Part shown: in pieces, positions 12,901 to 27,900 of the stretch
How the letters are laid out: each line of letters begins with the position of its first letter
Numbering within the stretch: the first letter of the stretch is position 1
From: Owenia fusiformis
Taxonomy: Eukaryota; Annelida; Polychaeta; Sabellida; Oweniidae
Direction: 5' to 3'
DNA length: 64,000 bases
Assembly (NCBI GenBank): GCA_903813345.2
Contig: CAIIXF020000008.1
Coordinates: 39,000,867-39,064,866, forward strand
Notes under the pieces: generated by a model
The model's input: only the letters and a program-made list of their open reading frames with translations
Databases searched by the model: none
What the model was told of the DNA's origin: nothing
Made by a program: the position numbers and the translations under genes

Positions 12901-15900
12901 ATTTGGATCCTTCCCAGTGTTCACAAGGGCAACTCTGGACACATATCAAGTCACAATGTAAGTCAAGTCAGAATGTGGGTCAAGTCACAGTTTAAATTTA
13001 AGCCTCATGTCAAATGTCATATTAAACGTTGGTCAAGTTATACTTAGGTCAAGTCAAAGTCACTTACTCCACCTCAGTTCATCAATTTGAAATAACATGA
13101 AACACAGTTGCATATCACTATATGACATTTGCACTCATTATGTCTGAATTTCTTTTTTCAGGTGGGCTGAAAAGGAACTGAACATGATGCAGTATTTCTT
13201 TAAAGATTTGGTTTATTACGTTGAGGTGCTACAGAACAGAGAGAGGTCTCACTACATCTACACACACAGGGATGAGATTCAAGTCCGTCTACATTTCCTC
13301 GCATACGTCTTCTCTGCAGTTGGATCACCTGATGCATTCCGTAAGTGTTGAATTCTTCATATGGTTTTAAAGGTGTTGTCGGGAAGAGTAGGTGATGCAA
13401 ATTAAAATAGGAAAGGCAAATTTAGTTTATTAGGCAAATTTAAATTGGTGTGCCATTAAAGTCAAGTGGTAATTAAAATTACCATTGGAATATTCAGTTT
13501 CACTTTAAAAATGTATCAATAAATCAATTTCTGTAAATTTTCTTGAGACATTTTGCCTCACCTGCCTCATAATCTGCCTCACCATTCTTGTGGCATTTTC
13601 ATGATTTCCTTGTTTCACAATGTAAGTTTGCCAATTGAATTCTTGTGTTTGTGCAAAAGGTCCCTTTGAAATAACAAAGATTGCGAATGAATCCCATGAT
13701 GTCTAGATGGAGTAGGGTCAGTCATCCATCCATTCATTGTACTAATACAAATGACAAGTTCAGGCTGCATGAAGAATGACAAAATTATACTCTATTTTGT
13801 GTGAATGTTCTGCAAACAGAAGGTCAAATATCCAATTTAGATCACAAGAATGGATGGTTTGCTGTTGATGCCACAGTGATGCTAAAAATTGGATTTGTAG
13901 ATGTTGGGTCATTTGTGTTATTTCCAATATTAATTCCAGTTTGGTTGTATTTATCCTTATCACTTGAAGTGTTTTTCTTATCACTTGAAGTGTTTTCCTT
14001 ATCACTTGAAGTGTTTTCCTTATCACTTGGAATATTTTCTAACTGTTCAACCTTATCGCCAGCTGCAGTTGTACACATGTTTGGAAATGTTATACTTGAT
14101 GATATAAGGAATGTCCAGAACAGCACCATCCCAATGAAGATTATTAAAATCTGTAAAGTGATCAAAAATATAAAGTGGGGCCTGTACTCGTCCAGGATGT
14201 GCATTCTGTTATCTACAAAATTGAAATAACAGCTTGTGACGTGAAGTCCAATAAGAACCATGCAAAACACAATAAGTAGCAATGTCTTACAGCAGTCGAC
14301 TTTCACTGGCGTAAAACCCAACACCCCATCAACGAGGATTAGCACGCCACCTATAATTCCTGATACACCCAGTGATAAGAGGAATGTTCCTTGTATGCCT
14401 ATGATGCTCAAGAGCAACACTATCATGATGCTTAAAAGTATGACAAGGGCGCCACCTATAGATTTCACCCATGCAGTAATTTTGGCTTTTTTATCGACGT
14501 GTATGTTCTCTCCCCAGAGATTTGTCATTTGAGGGGACATTTTGTTAATTTATTTCTTGTTATTTCCATCAATAAAAACAATGCAGTGTTGCGGAATTGC
14601 AAATGTCACTTCAAATATAAAATGTCTATCAAAATATTCACCTATTTTCCACTCAAACCAAATGTTTTTGTCAATCATTTCTACGCTTTGTGATTCGTTT
14701 ATCAAAATATTTGTGGTTTGTTTATTCAATATTATTTTGCATATTTCCAAATGGCGTTGGGCCACAGTTACATATAGGTTGATTAGCACAAGTCATTGGA
14801 TGACTTCCATAAGTGCATTATATATAAATGAGTTCTCCTATTTGATTTTAATTACAATTCTGCCTTTCATCAAATCTCCATTTTAATTGAAGCGATGCAT
14901 CATTGATATTTATATGAAAACAGTATGTGTTACGTGTTATATACAGTATGTGTTTATTAATATCCTCCGTTTTTGACAATTCAAAATCTGTTTTACAACT
15001 ATTTTTGATCACTTTTGACCAAAATGCTCTGATTTTCCATGTTAATCCATTGTGTCTATTGTAACACCAGCGTCTAGCCAATTCTCAACATAACCACTGG
15101 AGCTAACAATAAACCAAGACATAGAACTAGACTGTTATATCCTTATCTATTACAAACCCTACCTTATCTGACCATTTCCATTTTGATTTTAATATCTAGA
15201 AACCTATAAATGTTGATTGAGTAGAGCTTTTTAGTTTCCATTAAAGGGGCTCACTGGATTTTTTTTTTTTTTTTTTTTTTTTAATTAAAATTTATTCACA
15301 TACAACTCAACATTTCAAAATACAATATTTTATAAAAAATATTTTTAAACACATTTTCTCAATCATCAATGTTTCTTACATATTTTTCATATTCAAACAT
15401 TACAGATATATTTTTTCTTTCATTTGAAAACTTAAAGTCATGTATAGTTTTCTTTATTACAAGTGTCTTATATAGTATTTTTTTATCTAATATTCCTATT
15501 CCTAATTTCTCATTTTCATTCAAATCTACATCTTTCCAAATATTTTTTATAGCATTACAATGTATAAAAAAATGTTCAATATTATCAATTTCATTACATA
15601 GTTTACATAAATCAGATTGTTCTATGTTATATTTTTTTAATAAACCGCCATGTGGATATATACAATGGAAGATTTTCCATTGGATACTTAAAAGACCAGT
15701 GTCTGACGTGCATTTAAAAAGCTGATTCCAAATATCTGAACCAATACTTAAACCCTTAAATTGCACATCACACTGCCTTTCTTTGACAAGCTTATTCCTG
15801 GTTTTCTGTGATGTCAATTTTTGAATTTCTATACCTCGAAATACCAGTGTTTTGCTGGGCTTTGTATTACCATACATATGAATTCTCTCTTGATTTAAAC

Positions 15901-18900
15901 AAGCTCTTAAAATGTTATATTGCATTACAGTTTCAGCATTTTTCCTATTAATTCAGCAATAACCTCATATGGTTTTAAATGTTCATTTACAACGACATCT
16001 GATATATAGATTAACCCCTTTTCTATCCACTTGTGAAAGTACAAGGGATGTCTGCTCAATACAATATTTCTGTTGTTCCATATTATAGATTCATCTGCAT
16101 AATTACTTTTGTTAAGCCATGTACATAATAATTTTTTATAGAAAATACTTAAATGATCAATGCCTTTCAACTGATCAACACTTATATTGCTGTTGAAAAC
16201 ACTAAACTTTTTACCTACTTTTCCGTACATATACTCTGGTATAGCTCTCCAGTGGCCATTACCATTCTCTGTTAATCTTTTGATCCATTGAAACATATAT
16301 GCAATTTGTAAGTCTTTACAGTTAATCATCTTCAAACCACCACAATCATAATCTTGTACTAAAATATCCCTTTTTACTTTATCGGGCACCTTTTTAAGGT
16401 CCTCTTCTTTAAATTTTCCTTTTGCCCATATAAACTTGAACATCATGGTATTTATTCTATTTAGCAATTTATCTGGCAAAATAAATGATTGCAATAAATA
16501 TGAAAATTGAGATAGCAAAAGTGATTTAAGTGGATAACTGTGTTCAAATAACACACCAACATTTGAAATAATACAAGCCGTACATGCATGCATCTTTTAT
16601 AAATTGCATATTGTATGCCACTTCCTTTATCCTGGTACTATATAGTATTTACAGAATAGAAGGATAGCATCAAAGTCTATTGATGGTGCACATATATGCC
16701 TCCCCTTAGGAATAAAGACCGAGATTTTATGATTTATAATATAGGACCAAAGATTTTATTGTGTTCATTGTTAAAGGCCCCATATAAAGTTTAAACCACT
16801 TTGGCTTATATTGTAGCCTATCCCAATGTTATCAAAGTATGATGATTGATTCCTTGAAGGACTTTTTGTTCGAAATATCGTTCATTTATTTAAATCTAGC
16901 TTTTAGAGGTCACACATATCTTTAAATAAGCAATAGTTAATACCAATGCAAAGCATTCATCCTCACTTGTTTTTTGTCAAAAAAATTAAGAAAATTGGTT
17001 TATAAATAGTCGAGAAATGAAATCATCAATGCATGAAAATAGTTCAGAGAAAATGCATTTCAAAATTTTAGTTCTCATAGAAACCAATAGTACAATAATA
17101 TCTAAAACATAATATATTCTTCCTTTTAACCTGGTTAGACAAGCAACATTGGTTTATTTTTGAAGTTTAGCATATTTAGAAAAGATTGACATAGAAAAAT
17201 ATTTCAATTTTTTCTAAAAGTTTTTGCCACCTGAGTGAGTGATGATGTATATAAAATATTTTCGATGTGCTAAAACATTGAATTGGTACGTTAGATATGA
17301 CATTTTATTATTGAAATAGTGTGTCCTTTGTTCAATCTTTGGATTGGTATTAAAAAGATAATCTTTCTTTAAGTGTATGGTAGAATTTTTTTTTGAAAAA
17401 TGGTGGGAAATTTGAGTATTTGAGAAATGAAAAGCTTACAACTCATTTTTCAAAACATTTTTTTTAAAAATCTCTATAATAACTTTTAATAGTAAATGAA
17501 TGATAAAAACATATTTCCAAATTTTCCATGCAATTGAGGACTTCGGCAATGGCCAGAGTAAACTTTGAGGTCATATATTTGCCATGAATCATATAAACAA
17601 GTCTTTGTTACGATTCTAATATGATAATAAACAGACAAGAGAAACAACTATTTGGAATTATCCGTTGATGTAACACCTGCTCGTCGGTCTATATTTCTTA
17701 AGTTTATTTTTACAATTCTGATATGAAACAATATAGCTTACAGAAGAAATATCTTTTACCGAAATATCAAGCATTTTTAGCTAATAAAAACTTATTAATG
17801 CTGCTATCATGGGATAAGCCATGGTATTACATGCCATATTACAGTTCTTTTATGTAAGCTTTTAGGGAACTATTTACTCTGGGGGATTAATCTGCCATCT
17901 GGAATAAATGCACCTATTGTCAAATATCATGATGGTCAGGTTTTAAAGTGGAAAAGAGTGGAATTAGCAAGGAATAAAGCAAACAGGCATGTAGTTAACA
18001 CTCAAAATTATATAGAAATGCATGGAAATTGGGCAGATTAATCAAATTTTAAAGGGAAATGGAGTTAAAGAATCATGAATGGATTGGAATTCCATGCAAG
18101 GGGTTATATGAGATCAATATTACAGTGAAACTTATTTGCATCAAACAGTCATAGAGTTAAGTATCTAAGTTGTATTTAAAATGTAATATTTTATTCAAAT
18201 TAGAAGTAGTACATTGCTTATTGTTCCATCTTAATCTTGCTCATCCCTCTTGGATTTTGAACAACAGGTAAATATTCCAGTTTTTTTTACCAAAATTGCC
18301 TCTTGTTTAATTGTATTTTCAGTATACAGTTTGTAACTTATATTGTATTCTGTCTGTGTATCTGATGCTTATATGAACACTTTTCATAAAACATCTTATG
18401 TTTCACACAAAATAGCTTAGATAGAACCATGAATATTTATTGAAAATGTGTTCACATTTCTTCAAAATCCAGAATATTGCGAATGCAGAAATGGAAATGT
18501 GAACACGTAATCTGAACTCCTTTATTTGGTCCCAATGACGTTAGCATTAGATAGGTTTGACTATTATTTATTGCAATCTTGGTATTGAAAATCCCATTGA
18601 AAAAATAAGTAAGTAAAAAATAACTGGAAAATTTACCTGTTAATGATTAATGGATTTAAATGCACTTCAGGGAATTATCGCTCGGTTTAATAATTTGTGG
18701 CCCCAAAGCAATCACATTGGAAATAATTTATGCACTTAATGGGATGCATTTACCAATGTGACATGGGTATTTTATAAGCATACTGTCTGTGAACTCCTGT
18801 AGCGCATTTTAACCCATTAATTTCTCTATATACTTAATTCATTTTTGTCACAACCCTTGCTAATGCATCATACATCTTACATAGAAAATGAGCCTGTTGT

Positions 18901-21900
18901 TTATGAATTCTATTCATCACCCCATTACTTGTGTTGCATATTAATTGAGTAATAAACAAATTCCATGCCTCTAAGCTGCTCAGAAATTTTGTTCTTAAAG
19001 TTATTATAGTCTGTGCAAATGGCTATTAATAGCTATTAATCTTCTTTCACGTCTAACGTGCTAGTGCATGCTTTTTATTGCACAAAATTCCAGGAAAACC
19101 GCTTACCTGTTCAACTTCAAATTTTAACAGATTCCAGTTGAATTGTGTTTTTCTGTTTTGCCAAATGTGAAAGGATTTGAGGATCTAACCATTGAGTGTG
19201 GGATAGTAGCCTTAATATTTGCTGTGCAGGGTTGTTTGCAACTGTGGATACATTTAAGCTCACTGGATAATTCAATATATCAATATGGTGTTTTAAGTAT
19301 CTGTACATTGTGCAGCATATCTGAAAAATATGGAAGATTACATTCCATATGTCTTGGTTTTTACTGATCCATTTTCAATCACAATTCCTTCACAATTCAT
19401 CAACACTAATATTTGTGACTGGTGTCCACTGTCGGCAATAGGTGTCAGCTCCAGTACTCTTTGTAATTGCAACCAGGTTGTTGTCTTAGTTCTCTGTGTA
19501 ACGTTTATAGAGGGCACTGGAGAGAGCAGCTGAAACTGCGGCAGTTAGAAAACTGATGACGGGGATAAACACATATATTCCATCAGTTAAAATCGTGAAT
19601 ACAATGACAAGAATGAAACATATGACTGCGAGTGTAATAGACAAGCCCAGACATGTCTTTATTAGTCGCCCATTCTTGTATTTAATTGTCTTTATTCCAA
19701 CTATGCCACTAAAGATAAAGATAACTGCTGGGAGGATTGTGACATATAGTTCCATCACTGCTGCGTAAATCGCGAAAGTCAATGCAAGTCCTAATATGGC
19801 AACACCTTCTAGGATTTGTATAATTGCCAACACTCTTACGGCTTGTTCGATGAAATGTTGTCTGACATCCTCTGGTGTTAATTCATGTGGTCGCCCTGTG
19901 CTTGAAGTTTCAATGTTTTTAGAAGATGTGGCTACCACAAGCTGTCTGTGAACATTGGACACATCAGGCTCCTCAGCGATCAGGTGTGTCGTGTTCGGTG
20001 AAAATGTTGTTTCTAAATCATTTGTACTGTTGCAGATTTCCATTTCTGTTTCGATATCCATCTTGGCGCTTGTTGCACCATTAATCAAATCTTTGGTTTT
20101 AAGATCGCATGTATCTGTTTTATCCGTGTCAATATCAATGAGTTTTGCGATAGCATCTTCTTTGTCTCTGGACAAGTCATTCATGCAAATATTTTCAGTC
20201 ATTTTGTTACTTATAGGGACTGTTCCAATTTGCTTTTTTGCTTAAGCTTGTAGCTTTATTAGCTTACCATTGAACGGCATCTGAAATGAACATAAAGTGC
20301 AGATAATTCTTCCGTGAAGAGTTGATTGATGAAGGCTCTCTCTCTATAAAGCAATTAGAGTCTCATAATATGATGAGCATTTTATACTGTGGTTGACAAA
20401 GGCAGCCAGTTAGCTAGATTTAGTATCTTTCATTTTGGAATATTTTTAATATGAATATGTATTCATGTATGAATATGAAATTATAACATGGTAACAGTTG
20501 CAAAATTCCTCAAAATGACAGGTGATTTTGGCAAAAACTGACAGAGAAAAAGCCCGTTGCTATGGAAATATTATGATGAACTTGCCTTTTTACTGTACTT
20601 TACTTGTTCCTTGCTTTTCCTCTCTATTTCTCTCTATCCTTCCAATTTGTATGCGTTCAGTCATAAATATTCTGATCAGCATCCAGGTCTATAGTCTATA
20701 GCATCCAGGACTATTATTTTGCAGTACATCTTCCTTCTCTGAACTTATTATGTTCAGTGACTCAATACAACTTCATTTGCCTTGATGATATATTGCAGTA
20801 TTGATGTTATAATATTTCATCAAATTGCAATTTGACATCAAATGGCAATTTGAAATATTCCAATGCTGAATGATGTGAAACATTGCTGTTTTAGTTAATT
20901 AATACTCAATATGTAAGTTGTAGAGAAAAACTGGAGTTGACACGGTAATGAAAAATTGAGCCAGGAGTCAACAAAAGAACAGCTCTCTTGATGTCTGGAG
21001 ATTCTTTTAATGGAATAAAGAAAAATGGCCGAAATGACTTCTTAAGTGATTTATCAATTTTTAAAAACATATGGAAACATCTTATTGTTATTTAAGTAAA
21101 TACTTCTTTGTCTCAATTTTCTATTTCCATCATTCAAATGTTATACTTTCCACTATGAACATTTAAATGAGTTGTAACTATTGCTGCTTGAAACAGTTTC
21201 TCAAAGTCACAATTATCGATGCTCCATTCAACACGATTGTTCGAAGCCCTTAGTGCGTCAAAAACGCAAGTCTATAACTATTTACTGCAGAAAACTGATG
21301 CAGCATTCCCAGTCCTATGGGTTGAGTGTAATCAAGCTGATTCTCTTCTTGAAATTGATGTGCTATCCTTCATTATGTATTTGATTAGTTATAAAATGAA
21401 AACCCAGTAGAGTATTAAAACGCAAAAACTGGCCCATATTAGAGATCTTACCTCTGTTTAATCTCAAAAGACACAATACAAAATGTATCTCATTTCACTA
21501 ATTTGATTCACTTTGGCTATTCAGGCATCACTGCTTTTACATAAAATGTCCGTCTGCTCAAGCTTATTTATTAAATAACTCTTTAAATTTGAATGAAGTG
21601 TCCAATATTTTTATATTTCTATCTAACTATGAGTGTCAACTACATGCCTGTTTGCTTAATTCCTCACTAATTCACTCTTTTTGCACTATTTTCTAATTCA
21701 AAGGATGACCACTATTATGTCTTGTCTGTGGGTTTAGTCCCTACATGGATTTTCCTTTGACATAAGGCATAAATAACATGGCTTAATGTTCGGTCTCTTT
21801 GCCCTCTTGGGTCTTTAATTGACTTTAACAAAACAAAAGTGTCTCTGGAATCCTAATGCCTCATTACTTTATCACCCTTACAAAATGATGTAATCATATT

Positions 21901-24900
21901 TTCTTAGTTCTATCGATTTGTAGTGGTCTGGAAAAAACTGACTGCCTCTAATACATTTGAATTAACATTTTTTAAGGAACATACTTTTATTAGAATCTTC
22001 AAAGATTGGATTTATACAGGGTGGCTCAAAAGTGGTAGACTGTAAACCTACATTTTGGCCACCCGGTATATTAAAAAAGACATTTCAATTGTATTGTCAT
22101 GTTACTGTGAACAGAGTTTACAGATTGAATCAGTAAACAAGATAGGAGGGAATTCTTTAAATTTCAAAAAATTCAAGAATGGAGGTAGTCCATTCATCTT
22201 TTGGAGGAAAAGTATAGAATAGATATAAGTATGATAAAGATGATGTCATGATTTGGAAGGAATCACAGGCAGGAGTTATAGATTCATAAATATTTAAACC
22301 AAAGTAGCATTCAAGAACCAAAGTAGCATTTTCAAACCAAATTAGCATTCTCAATCCAAATTAGCATTCTCAAAGTAACAGATAATGGCTCACATTTTCA
22401 ATAGAGACTGTTTCTACTGCTGACTTTTAATTTCTCCTTTGAAGAAGAGTTTTCCAATTTCTAGCAGAGTTGTGAACTGTTCAGTTATAATTTGTATCCC
22501 ATGGGGTAACTTGTAGCATTGCTGCACCTTATGGAATAACATCTACCTAATTACAACAGAGAACTTGCGCTTAATTTGTCCGTCTGCTCATGCTTTTTCT
22601 ACTTGTTTTCTCTAAAATTTGGATGACGTCTCTGATATTCTTCCATTTCTGTTCAATTTAGAGTGTTCATTATATGCTTGTTTACTTTATTCCTTGCTAA
22701 CTCCATTCCTTTCTATTCTACTTTGCATTTAAAAACATGACTGTCATTAAATATTTTGTCAGACTTACCTCCCATCTCATTTCAGCTTCTGTTTCCCTTT
22801 TAGCATTAACGAAATCATTAATCTTATATGAGAGAAAATATCTGTTGCCTAACAAAATTATTTTCTGATAGTGATCATATGTTTTGAATGCAAAATGGAT
22901 AGATCCGCTCGGAAAGTATTATTAGATATTCAAGATAATTCTAAATTAAATTGAAATGTGAGGGAAATTTTGTTTGTCAAGGAATTTTGAGGAAAAGGGT
23001 CGAAATATTTAACAGATTGAAATTTAAGAAAAGGATAATGTTCATATCAGCCTAAAAACACTTTCTATTACCTTTTCAAAGTGTTTCTAAGAATTATTAA
23101 GAGTTACTTAAGGGAGAATAACTCCCATGATGTTCCTGGATTGTTTAGACATTGACATTTTGATGTTTCCTTTGTGTTCTATTATACATGTTGAGTGAGA
23201 ATCAGACGATAGTCTCAGTTATTCTTCTTTTCAGTGTGTCATAAAGGTATTATTCCCCAAAATATGAGCAATCAGTTTCCTTAGGATTCAATACACATGA
23301 GATAACATTTTTTCCTGTTGTTTTATTATTGATCTTTGTACTTTAGCATCAGTTGTGTATATGGGCAACTAAATTATCTCTTTAGCAGAATCTATGTACC
23401 ACATGTATTATTAAAAAAAACTCATTTTTGTATCTTATCTCATATTTTTGAGAATTTTTGTGATATTCGTCCATGTTGACATGTCTTATTTACTATTGCA
23501 TCCTGAAAAATGATAAAACCTGACCAGTTGATCAGTTTTGTTTCAAGATAATTTCCCATGAACAGAAAATGATCCTGCAGGGGAAGCTAACTCAGAAAAA
23601 TGTTAAAAAATGATAGTTGGTTGACAATTGCTGTTTCACTTGATGATTGAACATAGTGTGTTAGTGTTCTTTAGATATCGCCTCTCGTGATTTTTGATCA
23701 ATAAGTTCTTAAATATTTGCTTTGATATGGTAGCAATATGGGATAATGTAATAACAGTTTCATTCTAGGCGTGATAGCTTCAACCTAAACATCAAACATG
23801 GGCACCTTCAGTTTGCCCAAAATGAACTGATTTTAGATTTTTATGCCCAGAAACTTGCACAACAGGACTTTATTGACCTGTAACGATAATGGAGGTTTTT
23901 ACACACAATAATTAAATAACAGCAAACATGGGATTATAAATAGAGATTTAAAGGATGGGACAAAAATGGGACCTAAAATTAAAATGAGAATGTTTTAATT
24001 GTTTACTTGCAGGTCTTACCCTTGAACAAGTAGACACATTGTGGAGTTGTTTGGCCACTGATGAAGAATGTTCTGACGATTGTCTTAGTTGGTTCTTGAA
24101 CCAGGCCAAGAGTAAGGACCATCATGCAATGGGGCTAGAGACATTTAAACATCTTTTTATGGAGAAGGTATTTTTTTTTGTGGCACTATATAATTCTTGT
24201 GATCTGCCAAGATGACATCAGAATCTGCACCCCCAAATGCAGATTACTGAATTTGTTCCTTTTCTATTCTGGATCTTCTGACTTCTGCTTTGAAATAAGC
24301 ATTCTAGAATTATTATATAGTATTATTTTTACCATTAATGAAGGTGGCAATACCCCTTTGGTATATTTACATTATATAACATTTGTGTTTTATGCATGTA
24401 ATCATAGGAGACTCACCTGGAAATCTTGCCTTAATATAGCCCTTCGTTTGCTCATTCATTTTTATGTGCATTTATACACTGACATACAGTATAAACTACT
24501 GCCTTTCAGATCACATGGGTAAGCCACTGTAATCAACCACTTGTTATACAAGTTGGGATAACTTAACTGTTCCCTTTTCTGCATAAATGTGTTGCCCCTA
24601 GTCACCATACTAACCAAATTTTTCAGATGCCACAGTTGCGCCCAGAGTCTATGACAATGACGGGACTGAATTTGTTCCAACAGCTCTGTCATTTGGCACG
24701 AATCGCCAACTCCTCCATGGATAATGCGCTCCCAGAGGATAAGATCAGTGGGATGAACCAGCTGTGGGGGATAGCCCTGAGGGCTCAGAATACGGATGTC
24801 AGTATGAATGCGGTCCAGTTCATCAACAATTATTACATCAATTGTAAGTTGTGTTATACAGTATTTTTTATCACTTACATTACTGTCAACATTATATACA

Positions 24901-27900
24901 TACTAGTTTTATTTTATTATGCCACCATCAGAAGTGTTGTACATTAGAAAAAATTCTACAAATCATATCTCACATCTTGCGTGCATGTATACATATGAAT
25001 GAAGACTTTTTTTAGAAATATTATATTATTAGTTGCATATCCTGTAAATGTGTGTTGCAAATCAACTTTTATTATGTGTAGATGTATGTGGTGATCAATA
25101 TTTCATTCATTTTAGATGGTAGCGGCTCTCTAGAAAAGGAGGAAGAATTTGTCAATAAGTGCATGGATTACCTCGTCAATGCCTCCAAGAATATCTCCAT
25201 TGACCCCGAATGTGAACTCATGGTGATCCAGCGTGGTTTGATTCTCTTGAAGAACCACCTTGAAAGCTTTAGGCAGCGTTATGCCTTTCACATGCGTAAT
25301 TGGTTACTGGATGGCATGGGCGTGTTCAGCCATCAGAAAGGTGTGAAAGACAAACAGTCCACACCTATCAGAGTTGTGTTACAACCAGCAGGACATGCAG
25401 AGAAGGTAACATGTTATGCTATGTATGAATTAAAAATTACCACTTAATGATAGGGCCTAAACATTACAAAAGTCTTCTCTGCCAATAAGGTAAACTGTCA
25501 GTCATGGAACTAAGATTTGTCTTCATTGTAAGATTTTGAACTCAATGGGTGATTGGTTTGCATGCTCTCAATGATAAGCATAATAATGCGCCTCATTTTC
25601 TAGATAACCATAGAAATGATGTCAACAGATCAAATAGCCGATTTACGCGCTGAGGTGACCCGCTGGTGGAGTGCTTTACAGAAACAAGAGCAGAAAATTA
25701 AGAAACAGCAAGCTGCTGGAACTACTTCCATGTTGACCCCTATCCTGGGGTCAATGTTAGGTGATGGACCAATCAGAATGATCACTTTGGGCCAGGAGTT
25801 GTCTTTTGATGTTGATGAGAAAACACTTTCTGAAATGCAGTTCAAGGATCAGCAGGTAAATTCCTTTTCAGTAAAAATAAACAGTGTAACTCAGTTTTTG
25901 ACCTCTTGGTATCCTGACACATAAAGTAACTAAAATACATGAATGTTCTCCGACCTCCCTTCGAAGAGGTACAGTGTGATACTAAAGCAATACAATAATT
26001 TATATCTGTGTAACCTATCACTCTAGTCTTGTGCTATTGTACAATAATGCACAATTCACACAGCTCAATATTGCACGAAAATTGAACACTTTCTTTATCT
26101 CTCCAGCTGCTGTTTGTTTCTGTGGGTGCCAGCAGGACCCCCAGGAAGCATGATGGCTCCACCCCCACATCATTCCTGCCTGCCCCAGATAGGGACCAGA
26201 TCCCAATGATGTTGCTGCAGAAGTCTCCACACTTTGAGCAGCTATTCAATCTGCTGCAGCAGCTTGCAAGTCTCAATTGTGATGACTCTATGGTGAGTAC
26301 ATATGCACTAAGCAGTTGCAAGTCTCAATTGTGATGACTCTATGGTGAGTACTAATGCGCTTAGCAACTTGCAAGTCTCAGTTGTGATGACTCTATGGTG
26401 AGTGCACATGCACTAAGCAGTTGCAAGTCTCAATTGTGATGACTCTATGGTGAGTACACATGCACTAAGCAGTTGCAAGTCTCAATTGTGATGACTCTAT
26501 GGTGAGTACACATGCACTAAGCAGTTGCAAGTCTCAATTGTGATGACTCTATGGTGAGTTCACATGCACTAAGCAGTTGCAAGTCTCAATTGTGATGACT
26601 CTATGGTGAGTACATATGCACTAAGCAGTTGTAAGTCTCAATTGTGATGACTCTATGGTGAGTACATATGCACTTAGCAACTTGCAAGTCTCAATTGTGA
26701 TAACTCTATGGTGAGTACATATGCACTAAGCAGTTGCAAGTCTCAATTGTGATGACCCTATGGTGAGTACACATGCGCTTAGCAATTGCAAGTCTCGATT
26801 GTGATGACTCTGGTGAGTTCACATGCGCTTAGCAGTTGCAAGTCTCAATTGTGATGACTCTATGGTGAGTACACATGCACTTAGCAGTTGCAAGTCTCAA
26901 TTGTGATGACTCTATGGTGAGTACACATGCACTTAGCAGTTGCAAGTCTCAATTGTGATGACTCTATGGTGAATACATATTCACTTAGCAGTTGCAAGTC
27001 TCAATTGTGATGACTCTATGGTGAGTACACATGCACTAAGCAGTTGCAAGTCTCAGTTGTGATGACTATGGTGAGTACACATGCACTTAGCAGTTGCAAG
27101 TCTCAATTGTGATAATGGTGAATACATATGCACCAAGCAACTTGCAAGTTCATACTATGACTCTTAGATGGTTGGGTGCACATGCACTTTCAAATTTCAA
27201 CTGTAACATCTCTCTGGTGAGTTCACATAAGTTATATTAGTGCATAAAAGGCTATAATGAACAGTTCAGAATACATAATAGCTGGTTTTATGGTCTATTA
27301 TTGCCAAGGTCAGAATACTTAAAGTTATCTTAGATACATATCTTAAGATTAATCGTTAAAATTCGTGTTCTGCTTCTCATTTCCACACTTTTTTATTGCA
27401 CCCTTGTTGACTGACTAACCTGATACATTTAACTAGTTTTAACCAGTTTGTTTCATAAAGATGGCAGTCTAATAAGAAAAGCTGGTTCAGTTAAAATCGT
27501 TTAGTAAACCAATACATTACTGACATCTAGATGTCTATATCTTAGTGTTGATTATGACAATTTGATTGTTCAAGATTCTCTAGAAAATTTTTGTTAACAA
27601 TGTTGGAAAAGTTATGCCTGATTACTATTGATTACTTTTTCTTTTTTGCATTTGAAAACCTGACCACCATAACATTGTGTTGCTATTTCAGGATTCCCAG
27701 GAGCTATGCAGCATACAAAACAAGGCTAGACTGTTGTCTAGGAGAGTCTGGGAATTGCTCATGTTGCTACCCACCAATACAGACATCTTGCTAGGCTTTA
27801 AGAGTATCATCAATAATGAAACAGAGGTAAATGAAATTAATAAAAAATATTCGTAATTATATAGATTGTATATATATAAAGTAATTCATTACAAAAAAAG

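Larger units (their letters stand above)
20203..24012. other. Intron 14 remainder, largely unique
   Basis: No coding frame recognised. It holds the small TIR remnant at 22013-22070 and a short tandem repeat at 22296-22376. The branch point and acceptor of exon 15 are at its end. Confidence 0.6.

Noticed and set aside
19021-19040. Direct repeat tggctattaatagctattaa as a regulatory site
   Set aside because: A short AT-rich doublet with no neighbouring motif; too common to support.
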